DNA of 64,000 nucleotides from Candidatus Latescibacterota bacterium (GCA_022821275.1 JAJEDY010000024.1:1-64000); one strand, 5' to 3'. Counted from the stretch's first letter, positions 45,334 to 57,697 are shown. Numbers and translations are program-made. The notes: generated from the letters alone by a model not told the origin.

Positions 45334-47322
45334 ATGCCGCGATTTGAAGTGATATCGCCTTTTGAGCCTGCAGGCGATCAGCCCCAGGCGATTGAAGAAC
45401 TCGCTCAGGGGATTCGAGATGGGCTACCATACCAGACTTTGATGGGAGCAACAGGTACGGGTAAGACGTTTTCAATGTCCAAGGTGATTGAATCTGTTCA
45501 AAAGCCCACGCTCGTAATTTCCCACAACAAAACCCTGGCGGCACAACTCTACGGTGAGTTTCGGAGTTTTTTCCCGAATAATGCCGTGGAGTATTTTATT
45601 TCGTATTACGATTATTACCAGCCCGAAGCTTATAAGCCGGTGACGGATACGTTTATTGAAAAAGAGGCGGATATCAACGATGAGATCAACCGCTTGCGCC
45701 TGCGCGCGACAAGTGCTTTGATGGAGCGGCGAGATGTGATCATTGTGGCGAGTGTGTCGTGTATTTACGGTATTGGCAATCCGGATGAATACGAAGATCA
45801 TCTGGTGATTCTGGATCGCGGTGCAGAGATGGATCGCGATGCGATGTTGCGCAAGCTGGTGGATATCCATTTTACGCGCAATGATGTGGCTTTTGAGCCT
45901 GCCGCATTTCGGGTGCGCGGCGATGTGGTCGAGATTTATCCGCCCGAGCGCGAGCATCCGGTGCGCGTGGAGTTTTTTGGCGATGAGATCGACGCGTTGA
46001 GTGAGGTGCATCCCGTGACGGGCGAGGTGCTTGCGGAGCGCGACCGACTTGTCATTTATCCGGCGAAGCACTTTGTGACCAGTGGCAATCGCATTGAAAA
46101 GGCCATTGTTCAGGTTGAAGTGGATTTGGCCAAACAATTAGAGGCGTTTAATGATCAGGGCAAGTTGTTGGAGGCGCAGCGGCTGGAGATGCGCACGCGC
46201 TACGATATCGAGATGATGCGCGAGATTGGTTTTTGTCAGGGTATTGAAAATTATTCGCGGTATATCGATGGGAGAAACCCCGGGGAAGCACCTTATGTGT
46301 TATTGGATTATTTTTCGGATGATTTTCTGATTGTGCTGGATGAATCCCATGTGACGATTCCGCAGTTGCGCGGGATGTGGAATGGAGATCGGTCTCGCAA
46401 AGAGGTGTTGATAGAGCACGGGTTCAGGTTGCCCGCGGCATTGGATAATCGCCCGTTGTATTTTGAGGAGTTTGAACGGAAGGCAAAGCAGGTTGTTTTT
46501 ATGTCGGCGACACCTGCTGATTACGAGTTAGAACAGTGTCAGGGCGTGGTGGTGGAGCAGGTGATTCGTCCGACGGGGTTGCTCGATCCCGAGATGGTGG
46601 TACAGCCTGTGCGCGGACAGGTTGATGATCTTATCGAGGAATCGCGGGTTCGGGTGGAACGCGGCGACCGCGTGCTGGTGACGACGCTGACCAAGCGCAT
46701 GGCAGAGGATTTGTCGGAGTATATGCGCGAGTTGGGTATCAAGGCGCGCTATATGCACTCAGATGTCGATTCGCTCGAGCGCGTGGCAATTATCAGGGAT
46801 TTGCGTTTGGGTGAGTTCGATGTGCTCGTGGGGGTGAATTTGCTGCGCGAGGGGTTGGATCTGCCAGAGGTGTCGCTGGTCGCTATTCTGGATGCGGATA
46901 AGGAAGGGTTTTTGCGGTCGGAGCGGTCGCTGATTCAGACGGCTGGGCGCGCCGCGCGGAATGCCAGAGGTACGGTTATTCTATATGCGGATAAGGTGAC
47001 GGATTCGATGCAGCGCGCCATTGATGAGACGAATCGCCGCCGGGCGTTGCAGGAGGAGTATAATATCATACACGGCATTACGCCTGAGACGCTTTACAAG
47101 ACCAGAGAAGAGATTCTCCAGACGACGGCTGTGGCCGATGAGAAAGCAGAAGAGTTGCCAATGGTTGCCGAAGAATCGCCAGAGTATGTGGATGGAACCA
47201 ATCGGCTGGATATAATCGAAGAATTGACCCGCAAGATGGGCGAAGCGGCTGAGAATCTGGAGTTTGAGAAGGCGGCGCAATATCGCGATGAGATTGCGAG
47301 GTTAAAGGCAGAGGTTGCGTAG
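45334..47322 (+). CDS. uvrB: Excinuclease ABC subunit B
   Basis: A 662-residue UvrB, DNA damage-binding helicase of nucleotide excision repair that loads with UvrA and recruits UvrC. Walker A GATGTGKT, the damage-probing hairpin region [12 protein letters not shown], the DEAD-like box [19 protein letters not shown] and the C-terminal UVR domain ([18 protein letters not shown]) are all in order. The ATG at 45334 follows GGGGAAAA; an in-frame start 66 nt upstream would translate the G-rich repeat and is rejected. The methyltransferase gene begins eight bases after the stop. Confidence 0.96.
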   Translation: MPRFEVISPFEPAGDQPQAIEELAQGIRDGLPYQTLMGATGTGKTFSMSKVIESVQKPTLVISHNKTLAAQLYGEFRSFFPNNAVEYFISYYDYYQPEAYKPVTDTFIEKEADINDEINRLRLRATSALMERRDVIIVASVSCIYGIGNPDEYEDHLVILDRGAEMDRDAMLRKLVDIHFTRNDVAFEPAAFRVRGDVVEIYPPEREHPVRVEFFGDEIDALSEVHPVTGEVLAERDRLVIYPAKHFVTSGNRIEKAIVQVEVDLAKQLEAFNDQGKLLEAQRLEMRTRYDIEMMREIGFCQGIENYSRYIDGRNPGEAPYVLLDYFSDDFLIVLDESHVTIPQLRGMWNGDRSRKEVLIEHGFRLPAALDNRPLYFEEFERKAKQVVFMSATPADYELEQCQGVVVEQVIRPTGLLDPEMVVQPVRGQVDDLIEESRVRVERGDRVLVTTLTKRMAEDLSEYMRELGIKARYMHSDVDSLERVAIIRDLRLGEFDVLVGVNLLREGLDLPEVSLVAILDADKEGFLRSERSLIQTAGRAARNARGTVILYADKVTDSMQRAIDETNRRRALQEEYNIIHGITPETLYKTREEILQTTAVADEKAEELPMVAEESPEYVDGTNRLDIIEELTRKMGEAAENLEFEKAAQYRDEIARLKAEVA

Positions 47323-47329
47323 AGGGTCT

Positions 47330-48457
47330 ATGAAAACGATCCATCAAATATTTTATCAGGATGCGCGGAACTTAAAGAATATCCCTTCAGAGAGTGTCGA
47401 TCTGGTTGTGACATCGCCGCCGTACCCCATGATTGGCATGTGGGATGATGTATTTGGCAGCCAGAATGTGGAGATCGAGAAGGCATTAGAAACTGGAGAT
47501 GGCAAGCTGGCTCATGAGTTGATGCATGGGATTCTCGATTCTGTATGGGATGAGATATTCAGGGTCTTAAAAGATGGTCGATTTGCCTGTATCAATATTG
47601 GCGATGCGACGCGGAAGGTAAACGGTGATTTTTGTTTGTATCCCAATCACGCGCGGATATTGAATTATCTCTTGGATATCGGGTTTTCAGCACTTCCCGA
47701 TATTCTCTGGCGAAAACAAACCAACGCGCCCAATAAATTTATGGGGTCGGGTATGTTGCCCGCTGGGGCTTATGTGACTCTGGAACACGAGTATATTTTG
47801 ATTTTGCGAAAGGGTTCCAAAAGAGAATTTAAGACGGAATGCGAAAAACAGAACAGGCGTGAGAGTGCATTGTTTTGGGAGGAGAGGAATATCTGGTATT
47901 CGGATATTTGGATGGATATTAAAGGGACAGGACAGAGGCTTTCCGATGAATTATCGCGTTTGAGGAGTGCCGCGTTTCCCTATGATTTGGCCTATCGTCT
48001 GGTCAATATGTACTCTGTGAAAGGCGATGTGGTTCTCGATCCGTTTTTGGGTACGGGTACTACAATTGCTGCTGCGATGACGTCGGAGCGCAATAGTGTT
48101 GGCGTTGAAATTGACAAAAGTTTTCATAGTACAATTTGCCCGATGGCGCGACAGATTGTCGATTTTTCAAATGATTATTTGCGGGATAGGTTGAGGAGAC
48201 ATTTCGAATTTGTCGAAGATCGAATCCAGACATCAGGACCGTTGAAATATACGAACAAGCATTATGGATGCCCCGTGGTGACGAGCCAGGAACAATCCAT
48301 TTTATTGAATGGCTTAGATGATGTGCGAGAGGCTGATGATAATATCTTTGAAGTCGCGTATTCTGAGAAACCTCAGGATATAGCTCAGGGCCGAAGTTGG
48401 AATGCAGAATCTTTGACAAAAAATAAAATGCAACTCGATCTGTTAAATAGGCAATGA
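47330..48457 (+). CDS. Type II DNA methyltransferase (beta class), partner of the MjaI-like endonuclease
   Basis: A 375-residue DNA amino-methyltransferase. Motif IV T28-SPPY (TSPPYPMIGMWDD) precedes motif I D237-PFLGTGTT, the beta-class order. TSPPY with this order suggests N4-cytosine or N6-adenine methylation, N4C more likely given the MjaI partner. The ATG at 47330 follows AGAGGG, eight bases after uvrB. The gene looks more AT-rich than uvrB. The restriction gene follows after 24 nt. Confidence 0.85.
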   Translation: MKTIHQIFYQDARNLKNIPSESVDLVVTSPPYPMIGMWDDVFGSQNVEIEKALETGDGKLAHELMHGILDSVWDEIFRVLKDGRFACINIGDATRKVNGDFCLYPNHARILNYLLDIGFSALPDILWRKQTNAPNKFMGSGMLPAGAYVTLEHEYILILRKGSKREFKTECEKQNRRESALFWEERNIWYSDIWMDIKGTGQRLSDELSRLRSAAFPYDLAYRLVNMYSVKGDVVLDPFLGTGTTIAAAMTSERNSVGVEIDKSFHSTICPMARQIVDFSNDYLRDRLRRHFEFVEDRIQTSGPLKYTNKHYGCPVVTSQEQSILLNGLDDVREADDNIFEVAYSEKPQDIAQGRSWNAESLTKNKMQLDLLNRQ

Positions 48458-48481
48458 TCCCTATCTTACAAAGGGTTATGA

Positions 48482-49063
48482 ATGGAAATTAAATTGAAAA
48501 ATGCTGAGATTCAGGAATACGTGAATGCACCTGCTCGCGAATTTCCAAAGTACACGACCCAATTGATGAATCTCGCAAATCAAAATTCACAGGGTACGCG
48601 GTCAAGAGTTGTCGGGCAAATGAGTGATCTGATTCAGGAATTTCCAGGACAAACTTTTGAGGAATGGGTTATCTGGTATCAAGAACAATATCCCGATGCG
48701 ATAGATAATGCGACAGATAAAATAATTGCAATGATAGAGAACTTCAGCGTGGTGTTTCCCAAAATTGACCGGGATTTGGTGAGATCATGGGTAGAGGATC
48801 TGGTTCTTGTCAAGACCTTCACTGGACTCAGATTCCAGGAGGCGATTCTGAAAAAACTGACCGAGATGAAAGGTTGCGATTACCGTTTGGCAGAACCTTA
48901 CGAAGAATCTCTGGGCATAGATGGTTTCGTGGGAGGAGAAGCATATTCTATCAAGCCCAGTACTTATCGCTCCCAAAACTTAGCGGAATCTATAGACATA
49001 AAGATCATTTTTTACGATAAAAAGAAGGACGGGGTGGTGTTTGAAATACCAGAGGACTCTTGA
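48482..49063 (+). CDS. MjaI-family type II restriction endonuclease
   Basis: A 193-residue protein. The N-terminal layout with AREFPKYTTQLMNLANQ then GTRSRVVGQMSDLIQEFPGQ and WYQEQYPDAIDNAT matches what I recall of the MjaI family, whose characterised member cuts CTAG; I cannot run the alignment here. A possible catalytic cluster is in ESLGIDGFVGGEAYSIKPST (D...E-x-K-like: G-I-D, G-E-A, I-K). It is directly preceded by a methyltransferase and followed by nadC one base after its stop. The recognition sequence here is not proven. Confidence 0.7.
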   Translation: MEIKLKNAEIQEYVNAPAREFPKYTTQLMNLANQNSQGTRSRVVGQMSDLIQEFPGQTFEEWVIWYQEQYPDAIDNATDKIIAMIENFSVVFPKIDRDLVRSWVEDLVLVKTFTGLRFQEAILKKLTEMKGCDYRLAEPYEESLGIDGFVGGEAYSIKPSTYRSQNLAESIDIKIIFYDKKKDGVVFEIPEDS

Positions 49064-49064
49064 G

Positions 49065-49919
49065 ATGCTAAATAAAAAAGATATCATGCCAGTGATTGAA
49101 CGAGCACTATTAGAAGATATTGGGGATGGGGATATTACGACAAAATGGACCGTGCCATTGACAAAGCAGGCGAAGGCCAAAATTATTGCACGGGCAGATG
49201 GCGTGATTGCGGGATTGGATGTGGCGCGATGGGTGTTTGAAGCTGTAGATGAAGCGATTGTATTTGAGGCATATGTCGAAGATGGCGAGCGCGTTGCAGA
49301 TGGTGATATTTTGGCTGTGGTCTCTGGTCTTGCGCGTGGGCTGTTGACGGGTGAGCGCGTCGCTTTGAATTTTTTGCAGCGCATGTCGGGTATTGCAACG
49401 ATGACGGCACAGTTTGTAGAGGCCATAAAAGGGACACAGACGCGGATTCTGGATACGCGCAAGACTGCGCCGGGATTGCGTTTATTAGATAAATATGCCG
49501 TTGTTGCGGGCGGCGGTGTGAATCATCGGGTGGGGTTGTTCGATATGGTGCTGATGAAGGAGAATCACATTGAGGCAGCGGATGGCATTGGACCGGCACT
49601 TCTTTCAGTGTGGAAAGGAATGGATTTTGAAGGTCGCGAGGTGCCCGTGGAGGTGGAGGTGGAAACGCTGTCAGAACTGGATGAGGTCCTCATTTTGGGC
49701 ACGGATCGTGTGATGTTAGACAATATGAGTCTGGATGAGATGCGCGAAGCTGTGGAAAAGGTGCGTCAATTAAAAGGCAAAAAACCCGAGTTGGAAGCCT
49801 CGGGCAATGTGTCCTTAGATAGCGTGCGGGCAATTGCAGAAACGGGTGTGGATTTTATTTCAGTGGGTGCGCTTACGCATTCGGTGAAGGCACTGGATAT
49901 CAGTATGTTGTTTCGATAG
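49065..49919 (+). CDS. nadC: Nicotinate-nucleotide pyrophosphorylase (carboxylating)
   Basis: A 284-residue quinolinate phosphoribosyltransferase, converting quinolinate and PRPP to nicotinate mononucleotide in NAD synthesis. ILDTRKTAPGLRLLDKYAV, GGVNHRVGLFDMVLMKENH and EASGNVSLDSVRAIAETGVD are the family signatures. The ATG at 49065 follows AGAGGA. It is unusual for nadC to sit between two restriction-modification systems; no nadA or nadB is in the window. Confidence 0.95.
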   Translation: MLNKKDIMPVIERALLEDIGDGDITTKWTVPLTKQAKAKIIARADGVIAGLDVARWVFEAVDEAIVFEAYVEDGERVADGDILAVVSGLARGLLTGERVALNFLQRMSGIATMTAQFVEAIKGTQTRILDTRKTAPGLRLLDKYAVVAGGGVNHRVGLFDMVLMKENHIEAADGIGPALLSVWKGMDFEGREVPVEVEVETLSELDEVLILGTDRVMLDNMSLDEMREAVEKVRQLKGKKPELEASGNVSLDSVRAIAETGVDFISVGALTHSVKALDISMLFR

Positions 49920-49962
49920 GAAACTGGAATTAATCAAAAAAATTATGCGTTAGGAGCCTGTG

Positions 49963-50922
49963 ATGGAACAATTAGCATTATCCACAGATAAGGAGAGACC
50001 GGAAATTTCGAGGCAATTTAATTCTAAAAAGAAAATTAGTGTTATACAGGATGATGCGCTTAAAGCGTGCAAAAAATTGCCCGATGATTTTTTTAGTCTT
50101 ATCATCAGTTCGCCTCCGTATAACATCGGAAAGACTTATGAAAAAAAGATCAATTTTGAATCTTATTTAGATGATCAGAGAACAGTAATTGCTGAATTAG
50201 TGCGTATGCTGAGATCTGATGGTAGCCTCTGTTGGCAAGTGGGAAATTATATTGATAATGGTGAGGTTTATCCGCTCGATATTTATTTTTATCCGGTCTT
50301 CAAAAGTTTGGGTTTGCAACTCAGGAACAGAATCGTATGGCATTTTGGGCATGGTTTACATGCGAAGAAACGATTTTCCGGTAGATATGAGACGCTACTC
50401 TGGTTCACCAAAAGTGACAATTACATTTTCAATTTGGATCCCGTTCGCGTTCCATCTAAATATCCTGGCAAAAGACATTATAAAGGAGACAAAAAAGGTA
50501 TGCCGAGTGGTAATCCACTGGGTAAAAACCCCTCAGATTTTTGGGATTTATTACAAGCGGAGTTCGACGAATGCGTTTGGGATATCCCAAATGTCAAGGC
50601 AAATCATCCAGAAAAAATATCTGAACATCCCTGTCAATTTCCCATTGAACTGGTAGAGCGATGCGTCTTGTCTATGACTAATGAGGACGATTGGGTTTTG
50701 GATCCATATGGTGGTGTTGGGAGTGCTGCGATTGCGGCTCTCAAAAACAATCGGAGAACTGTATCAATTGACAGAGACGAAGAATTTTGTGAAATCACGC
50801 AAAAGAGAATTATAGATTTTTACGCAGGAAGGCTAAAAATGAGACCCCTGGGTAAACCCGTGCATAAGCCTTCAGGACACGAAAAAGTTTCTCAAGTACC
50901 TATCGAATGGAGGAATAAATAA
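49963..50922 (+). CDS. Type II DNA methyltransferase (beta class), partner of the BglII-like endonuclease
   Basis: A 319-residue enzyme. Motif IV S49-SPPYN (SSPPYNIGK) precedes motif I D247-PYGGVGS, the beta-class order. The ATG at 49963 follows TAGGAG; a GTG three bases earlier is the alternative. Base composition is visibly AT-rich compared with nadC. The endonuclease gene begins one base after the stop (TAATATG), so translation is linked. In BglII and BstYI systems the partner methylates GATC-containing sites at cytosine N4; I infer the same here. Confidence 0.86.
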   Translation: MEQLALSTDKERPEISRQFNSKKKISVIQDDALKACKKLPDDFFSLIISSPPYNIGKTYEKKINFESYLDDQRTVIAELVRMLRSDGSLCWQVGNYIDNGEVYPLDIYFYPVFKSLGLQLRNRIVWHFGHGLHAKKRFSGRYETLLWFTKSDNYIFNLDPVRVPSKYPGKRHYKGDKKGMPSGNPLGKNPSDFWDLLQAEFDECVWDIPNVKANHPEKISEHPCQFPIELVERCVLSMTNEDDWVLDPYGGVGSAAIAALKNNRRTVSIDRDEEFCEITQKRIIDFYAGRLKMRPLGKPVHKPSGHEKVSQVPIEWRNK

Positions 50923-50923
50923 T

Positions 50924-51508
50924 ATGGTTATTGCTGGAGAATATTCTTTTAAGGACGGATTAGAGCGGATAAGGGATAAATATCCGCATCTGTTGGAGGA
51001 AATTTACGAAGTCATCGATACTATTGATGCACAAGAACACAAGACGAAAAAGAGCCAGGAGAAAACTATGCCTGGTAAGATGCTTTTTAGTCCTCCGTCA
51101 TTGAATAAAGACATAAAATGGGAGTTTGAAAGTAGATCATGGATATCATGTAAAATTACCTGCGATTATCCAATGCAATTCTATACAGAAAAATTTCGGT
51201 TATCCTCTATTCAAAAGAAACGAAGTGCCACGCCTTACCGTGAGATGGATTTTATTAAAGAGCAGTTAGGTATTGAAGTTCAGTTCGGTAAATATGCTTT
51301 TATGGTGTATAATGTCTGTGCCAAAATGACGATATTTAGCAATTTAGGGATTATAGATATGGGTGTGGAGATTGTGCCGATTAAACAGTTTGCTGATGAA
51401 ATGTCAACGGGCGTATCGTATTTTGAACAGTTTGTGTGGGATTTAGAAAACCGGGGTGTTTCTGATATAGATATACCTGTTCTGATTTTGGGTATAGATA
51501 CCACGTAG
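50924..51508 (+). CDS. BglII/BstYI-family type II restriction endonuclease
   Basis: A 194-residue protein. EMDFIKEQLGIEVQFGKYAF contains D109, E118 and Q120. These have the same +9/+11 spacing and D...E-x-Q pattern as the BglII catalytic residues D84, E93 and Q95. GVEIVPIKQF, MSTGVSYFEQFV and DIDIPVLILGID further support the family. It would cut a GATC-core site such as AGATCT or RGATCY (inference from the family). It is coupled to the methyltransferase upstream and closed by a terminator. Confidence 0.85.
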   Translation: MVIAGEYSFKDGLERIRDKYPHLLEEIYEVIDTIDAQEHKTKKSQEKTMPGKMLFSPPSLNKDIKWEFESRSWISCKITCDYPMQFYTEKFRLSSIQKKRSATPYREMDFIKEQLGIEVQFGKYAFMVYNVCAKMTIFSNLGIIDMGVEIVPIKQFADEMSTGVSYFEQFVWDLENRGVSDIDIPVLILGIDTT

Positions 51509-51532
51509 CCTTTATCTGCATAACCCACAAAC

Positions 51533-51566
51533 AAAGGGCGATTGAATTTTTGAATCGCCCCTTTTG
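51533..51566. terminator. Terminator after the second restriction system
   Basis: AAAGGGCGATT pairs with AATCGCCCCTTTT around GAATTTTTG, with T-rich DNA on the right and A-rich DNA on the left, so it is usable in both directions. Confidence 0.85.
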
Positions 51567-51576
51567 TTTATAGCGC

Positions 51577-51623
51577 AACAAAAAATAAAAAAACACCGAA
51601 GGGATCGGGTATGATCTCTTCGG
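51577..51623 (-). terminator. Minus-strand intrinsic terminator with no visible gene
   Basis: On the minus strand CCGAAGAGATC pairs with GATCCCTTCGG (one G-T pair), followed by TGTTTTTTTATTTTTTG. It would stop a transcript coming from the right, yet no minus-strand gene is seen there. The rest of 51509-51795 holds the promoter and leader of the next gene. Confidence 0.65.
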
Positions 51624-51696
51624 CAACGGTAATAATATAACAAATTTCGTTTTGTTTGTCAAGTTTGTAAACATTTGATAAATAGTAAGTTAAGGG

Positions 51697-51725
51697 TTGA
51701 CATTTGGTGTCTATTCGATTAAATT
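51697..51725 (+). promoter_or_regulatory. Promoter of the zinc-finger gene pair
   Basis: TTGACA (51697-51702), 17-nt spacer, TAAATT (51720-51725). A TATAAT at 51735 has no matching -35. It predicts a leader of about 65 nt. Confidence 0.55.
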
Positions 51726-51748
51726 TATCTGCGCTATAATTCTGTCGT

Positions 51749-51767
51749 CTCCGCAATGTGTGCGGAG
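51749..51767 (+). promoter_or_regulatory. Leader hairpin before the zinc-finger gene
   Basis: CTCCGCA pairs with TGCGGAG around ATGTG within the 5' leader, about 30 nt before the start codon. It could stabilise or regulate the message; no riboswitch class is recognised. Confidence 0.45.
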
Positions 51768-51795
51768 GGTTCTCAAAACTCCAATGGAGGGCAAT

Positions 51796-52731
51796 ATGGC
51801 ACAACAGCCGCTCGATGGCAGGACGGGGGTGAGGTGTGTCATTTGCGAGGCGGTTATTTCTGAAGAACGCCTCAAGGCCGTTCCCTATACGCGCCTGTGC
51901 GTGACGTGTAAGGACAAAGTAGAAAGGGGGAAGATTCGTTTCAAATCTCATTTGATGAGTACCGAGGAAGAAGAACCCGAAGTGAAGCCTATCGAGGTTC
52001 AAGAGGACCGGTTGGTCGTCGGTAAATGGTCAACTGGATTTATGGAATTGGCCGAGCAGAGCAGCCAGATACGCGATCTGCTTCGCGAGGGAAAAAAAGA
52101 AGATGCCAGAGCGCTGGTGCAGACTTTGACGGTTGAAGCGCAGGCCGCGCTCGTTGTTCTGGATGAAGATCCAGAGAATATGCTGTCGATAACGGGTATG
52201 GATGAAGATGGCAATCCGGGCTATTCGACAGATGTGGTGGCGCATTTGCCTACAGAGATGTTGACGGGGCTGATCGATTATGACCCGGAGCGGGAGGGTT
52301 TTAATGCGCATTTGATACGCGCTATGACGCCGGGTACTTTTCGACGCACTGTGGAAGATACTTTGGAACCTATGGACAGTGCGGAGGTCCGGTCAAAAGT
52401 ATCGTTTGAATGGCTCAGGGCACTATCTATGCTGGGGGACACCAATAAGTGTGCCGAGTTGCTGAACAGTGTGGATCCCGGGTTGCTCGAAGAAGCTCTG
52501 ATTCCTTATGTGAAGGATATGCGGATGAATGATGTCGTGGGTTCTGCGGGCGCGTCGGTTTACCGGCACCAACTCTTTTCCGAAGGTGCTGCTGTGGGTG
52601 AAATGCCGAGTACGATAATAGAGGATCCCGTTGTCGGGGGTGTTCTGGATGCACTTTTCGATGCGGATGCCGATTTGATGCGGACCGTCATTCGCGGAGC
52701 CTGGGAGAGGAGGGATGATGATGAACAGTGA
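51796..52731 (+). CDS. Protein with N-terminal DksA/TraR-type zinc finger, unknown function
   Basis: A 311-residue protein with GGAGG upstream of the ATG at 51796. C14-x2-C17-x17-C35-x2-C38 has exactly the spacing of the DksA zinc finger, but the N-terminal coiled coil of DksA is absent. From residue ~60 onward it is acidic and helical (ELAEQSSQIRDLLREGKKEDARAL and later LRALSMLGDTNKCAELL). No named family is recognised for the C-terminal part. Its end overlaps the next gene by 11 nt, so the two products probably act together. A link to transcription is suggested only by the zinc finger and by the neighbouring sigma/polymerase genes. Confidence 0.7.
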   Translation: MAQQPLDGRTGVRCVICEAVISEERLKAVPYTRLCVTCKDKVERGKIRFKSHLMSTEEEEPEVKPIEVQEDRLVVGKWSTGFMELAEQSSQIRDLLREGKKEDARALVQTLTVEAQAALVVLDEDPENMLSITGMDEDGNPGYSTDVVAHLPTEMLTGLIDYDPEREGFNAHLIRAMTPGTFRRTVEDTLEPMDSAEVRSKVSFEWLRALSMLGDTNKCAELLNSVDPGLLEEALIPYVKDMRMNDVVGSAGASVYRHQLFSEGAAVGEMPSTIIEDPVVGGVLDALFDADADLMRTVIRGAWERRDDDEQ

Positions 52732-53677
52732 ACGGCGTTCTGTGCAAAATCCGCTTGCAACACTGGATTTAAGTCGGTTTCGCATTGATTCCGAGAGCTT
52801 TGTGGGGCAGGTTATTGAATTGGGGACGCGCTTTGAAAAGCTATCGCCCAATATTGGGGACGCGCTTTTGGGCTTTTTGCGCTTGCAGGGGTTGCACTAT
52901 GGCAAGCGCTACCGGTCGGGGATTGCAATCAGGCGTGAGAATTTGGAACACGGGGTGCGGCAGGCGCTGATTTCTATGGATCTCGGTTTGGAGGCGCGAG
53001 CGGAAAGCGATTTGAATCGGGCTGTGGATATTATCGCGCAAGGAGATTTTGAAGCGTGTCGAAAGCGTGGGTATGAGATCGCATTTTTCCGATTGCAAGA
53101 AATGGCACAGATGTGTCGGGCGATGTTGCTGCGGTCCGAAGTGAAATTTTTGAAGTCTGAATACCAGGCAGTATCTCGCTGGGCAACCGCGGTGCCAGAG
53201 ACGTGGATGCGTCCTCCCGACGATGATGAAGAAGAACTCCAATTGGTCGATCCAAAGCGCGATTACGCGGCTTATCGGGTTGCGCGCAGGCGGCTTGCGT
53301 TTTTGCGGTCTATTCCCAAAGCTGCGCTGACTGAGGTAGAAATAGCTGTTGAGGGGCGCACGTATGACGGTTTGCTGCACAATCTCATTCTGGCGCTGGC
53401 ATTGGATATGGAATCGCTTTTGCCATCGGAGGAACAGATTGAGGCGTTTCGCCAGCGGTGCTTTGAAGAAGGTAAGATGAGAGAGGAAGTGCGCGGCAAG
53501 GTGTTTGAGTTGGTAGATAGACAGCTCGAGACCAGTGTTGAAGATACGGAAGATCGCGTGGCGGTTCGACGCGAATTTGAGGCGGAAGTTGAATTTTTAG
53601 AGGAGGTGTCCTTCAGCCCTTTCAAAGGGGTCTTTTTGTTGCCAGATCAGCCTGAATCCGCAGATGAACGCAGATAA
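52721..53677 (+). CDS. Helical protein of unknown function, coupled to the zinc-finger gene
   Basis: A 318-residue, mostly alpha-helical, acidic protein without signal or membrane segments. Of three in-frame ATGs (52715, 52718, 52721) the last has the right distance to AGGAGG. It contains RGYEIAFFRLQEMAQMCRAML and a long helical C-terminus (VFELVDRQLETSVEDTEDRVAVRREF). The last codons (SADERR-stop) are written by a CCGCAGATGAACGCAGATAA repeat unit, so the C-terminus was probably shaped by repeat insertion. Both genes could be two halves of a larger conserved family, but I cannot name it with confidence. Confidence 0.65.
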   Translation: MNSERRSVQNPLATLDLSRFRIDSESFVGQVIELGTRFEKLSPNIGDALLGFLRLQGLHYGKRYRSGIAIRRENLEHGVRQALISMDLGLEARAESDLNRAVDIIAQGDFEACRKRGYEIAFFRLQEMAQMCRAMLLRSEVKFLKSEYQAVSRWATAVPETWMRPPDDDEEELQLVDPKRDYAAYRVARRRLAFLRSIPKAALTEVEIAVEGRTYDGLLHNLILALALDMESLLPSEEQIEAFRQRCFEEGKMREEVRGKVFELVDRQLETSVEDTEDRVAVRREFEAEVEFLEEVSFSPFKGVFLLPDQPESADERR

Positions 53678-53698
53678 ATGTAGATAACCACAGATGAA
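53656..53698. repeat. CGCAGATGAA-type degenerate tandem repeat, left of sigma/polymerase locus
   Basis: Four variants of the ~10-bp unit (CGCAGATGAA, CGCAGATAAA, TGTAGATAAC, CACAGATGAA) run from inside the end of the preceding gene into the gap. The same family occurs right after the polymerase gene. Confidence 0.75.
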
Positions 53699-53705
53699 GC
53701 CGATG

Positions 53706-53737
53706 AAGCGCAGTCCTTCGAGACTGCGCTTTTTTAT
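53706..53737 (+). terminator. Intrinsic terminator before the sigma gene
   Basis: AAGCGCAGTC pairs exactly with GACTGCGCTT around CTTCGA, followed by T6. It separates the zinc-finger pair from the sigma/polymerase unit. Confidence 0.95.
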
Positions 53738-53781
53738 AATTTGGATGGACTGGCTACTGGCGAGGAGATGTGGGGACTTTT

Positions 53782-53823
53782 CACTTCACACTTCTCACTT
53801 CACACTTCTCACTTCACACTTTT
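53782..53823. repeat. 14-bp tandem repeat upstream of the sigma gene
   Basis: Three copies of CACTTCACACTTCT (the third ending TTTT). The 13-mer ACTTCACACTTCT recurs exactly at 57624-57636 after the polymerase gene. No clear promoter hexamers are visible in 53738-53860, so the promoter of the sigma gene is not identified. Confidence 0.85.
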
Positions 53824-53873
53824 TTTGAACCTTCGGGCATTGGGCGGTGTCGATTCCCACAGGAGGATATTTT

Positions 53874-57565
<3,692 letters not shown>

Positions 57566-57636
57566 TCCGCAGATGGCGCAGATGGCGCAGATGAAAAAGA
57601 GATGTTGGAGAGGTGTTGGATGGACTTCACACTTCT
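57566..57636. repeat. Right-flank repeats of the sigma/polymerase locus
   Basis: Immediately after the stop codon CCGCAGATGG-CGCAGATGG-CGCAGATG (57566-57591) is a three-unit CGCAGATGG repeat of the same family as 53656-53698. At 57624-57636 the 13-mer ACTTCACACTTCT of the left-flank array reappears. The order (CGCAGATG, then ACTTCACACTTCT) is the same on both sides. Confidence 0.75.
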
Positions 57637-57637
57637 T

Positions 57638-57675
57638 AAGAGCGGTGGGTTTCTGCAACCTGCCGCTCTTTTTTT
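57638..57675 (+). terminator. Terminator of the sigma/polymerase unit
   Basis: GAGCGGTGGGTT pairs with AACCTGCCGCTC over 12 pairs (two G-T) around TCTGC, followed by T7. The right arm also marks the left end of the duplicated block. Confidence 0.95.
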
Positions 57676-57697
57676 GTTTAAGAAATGAGATTTTTGC

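Noticed and set aside
53782-53823. CRISPR or phage attachment site
   Set aside because: Three contiguous 14-bp units without spacers, and no integrase gene nearby.
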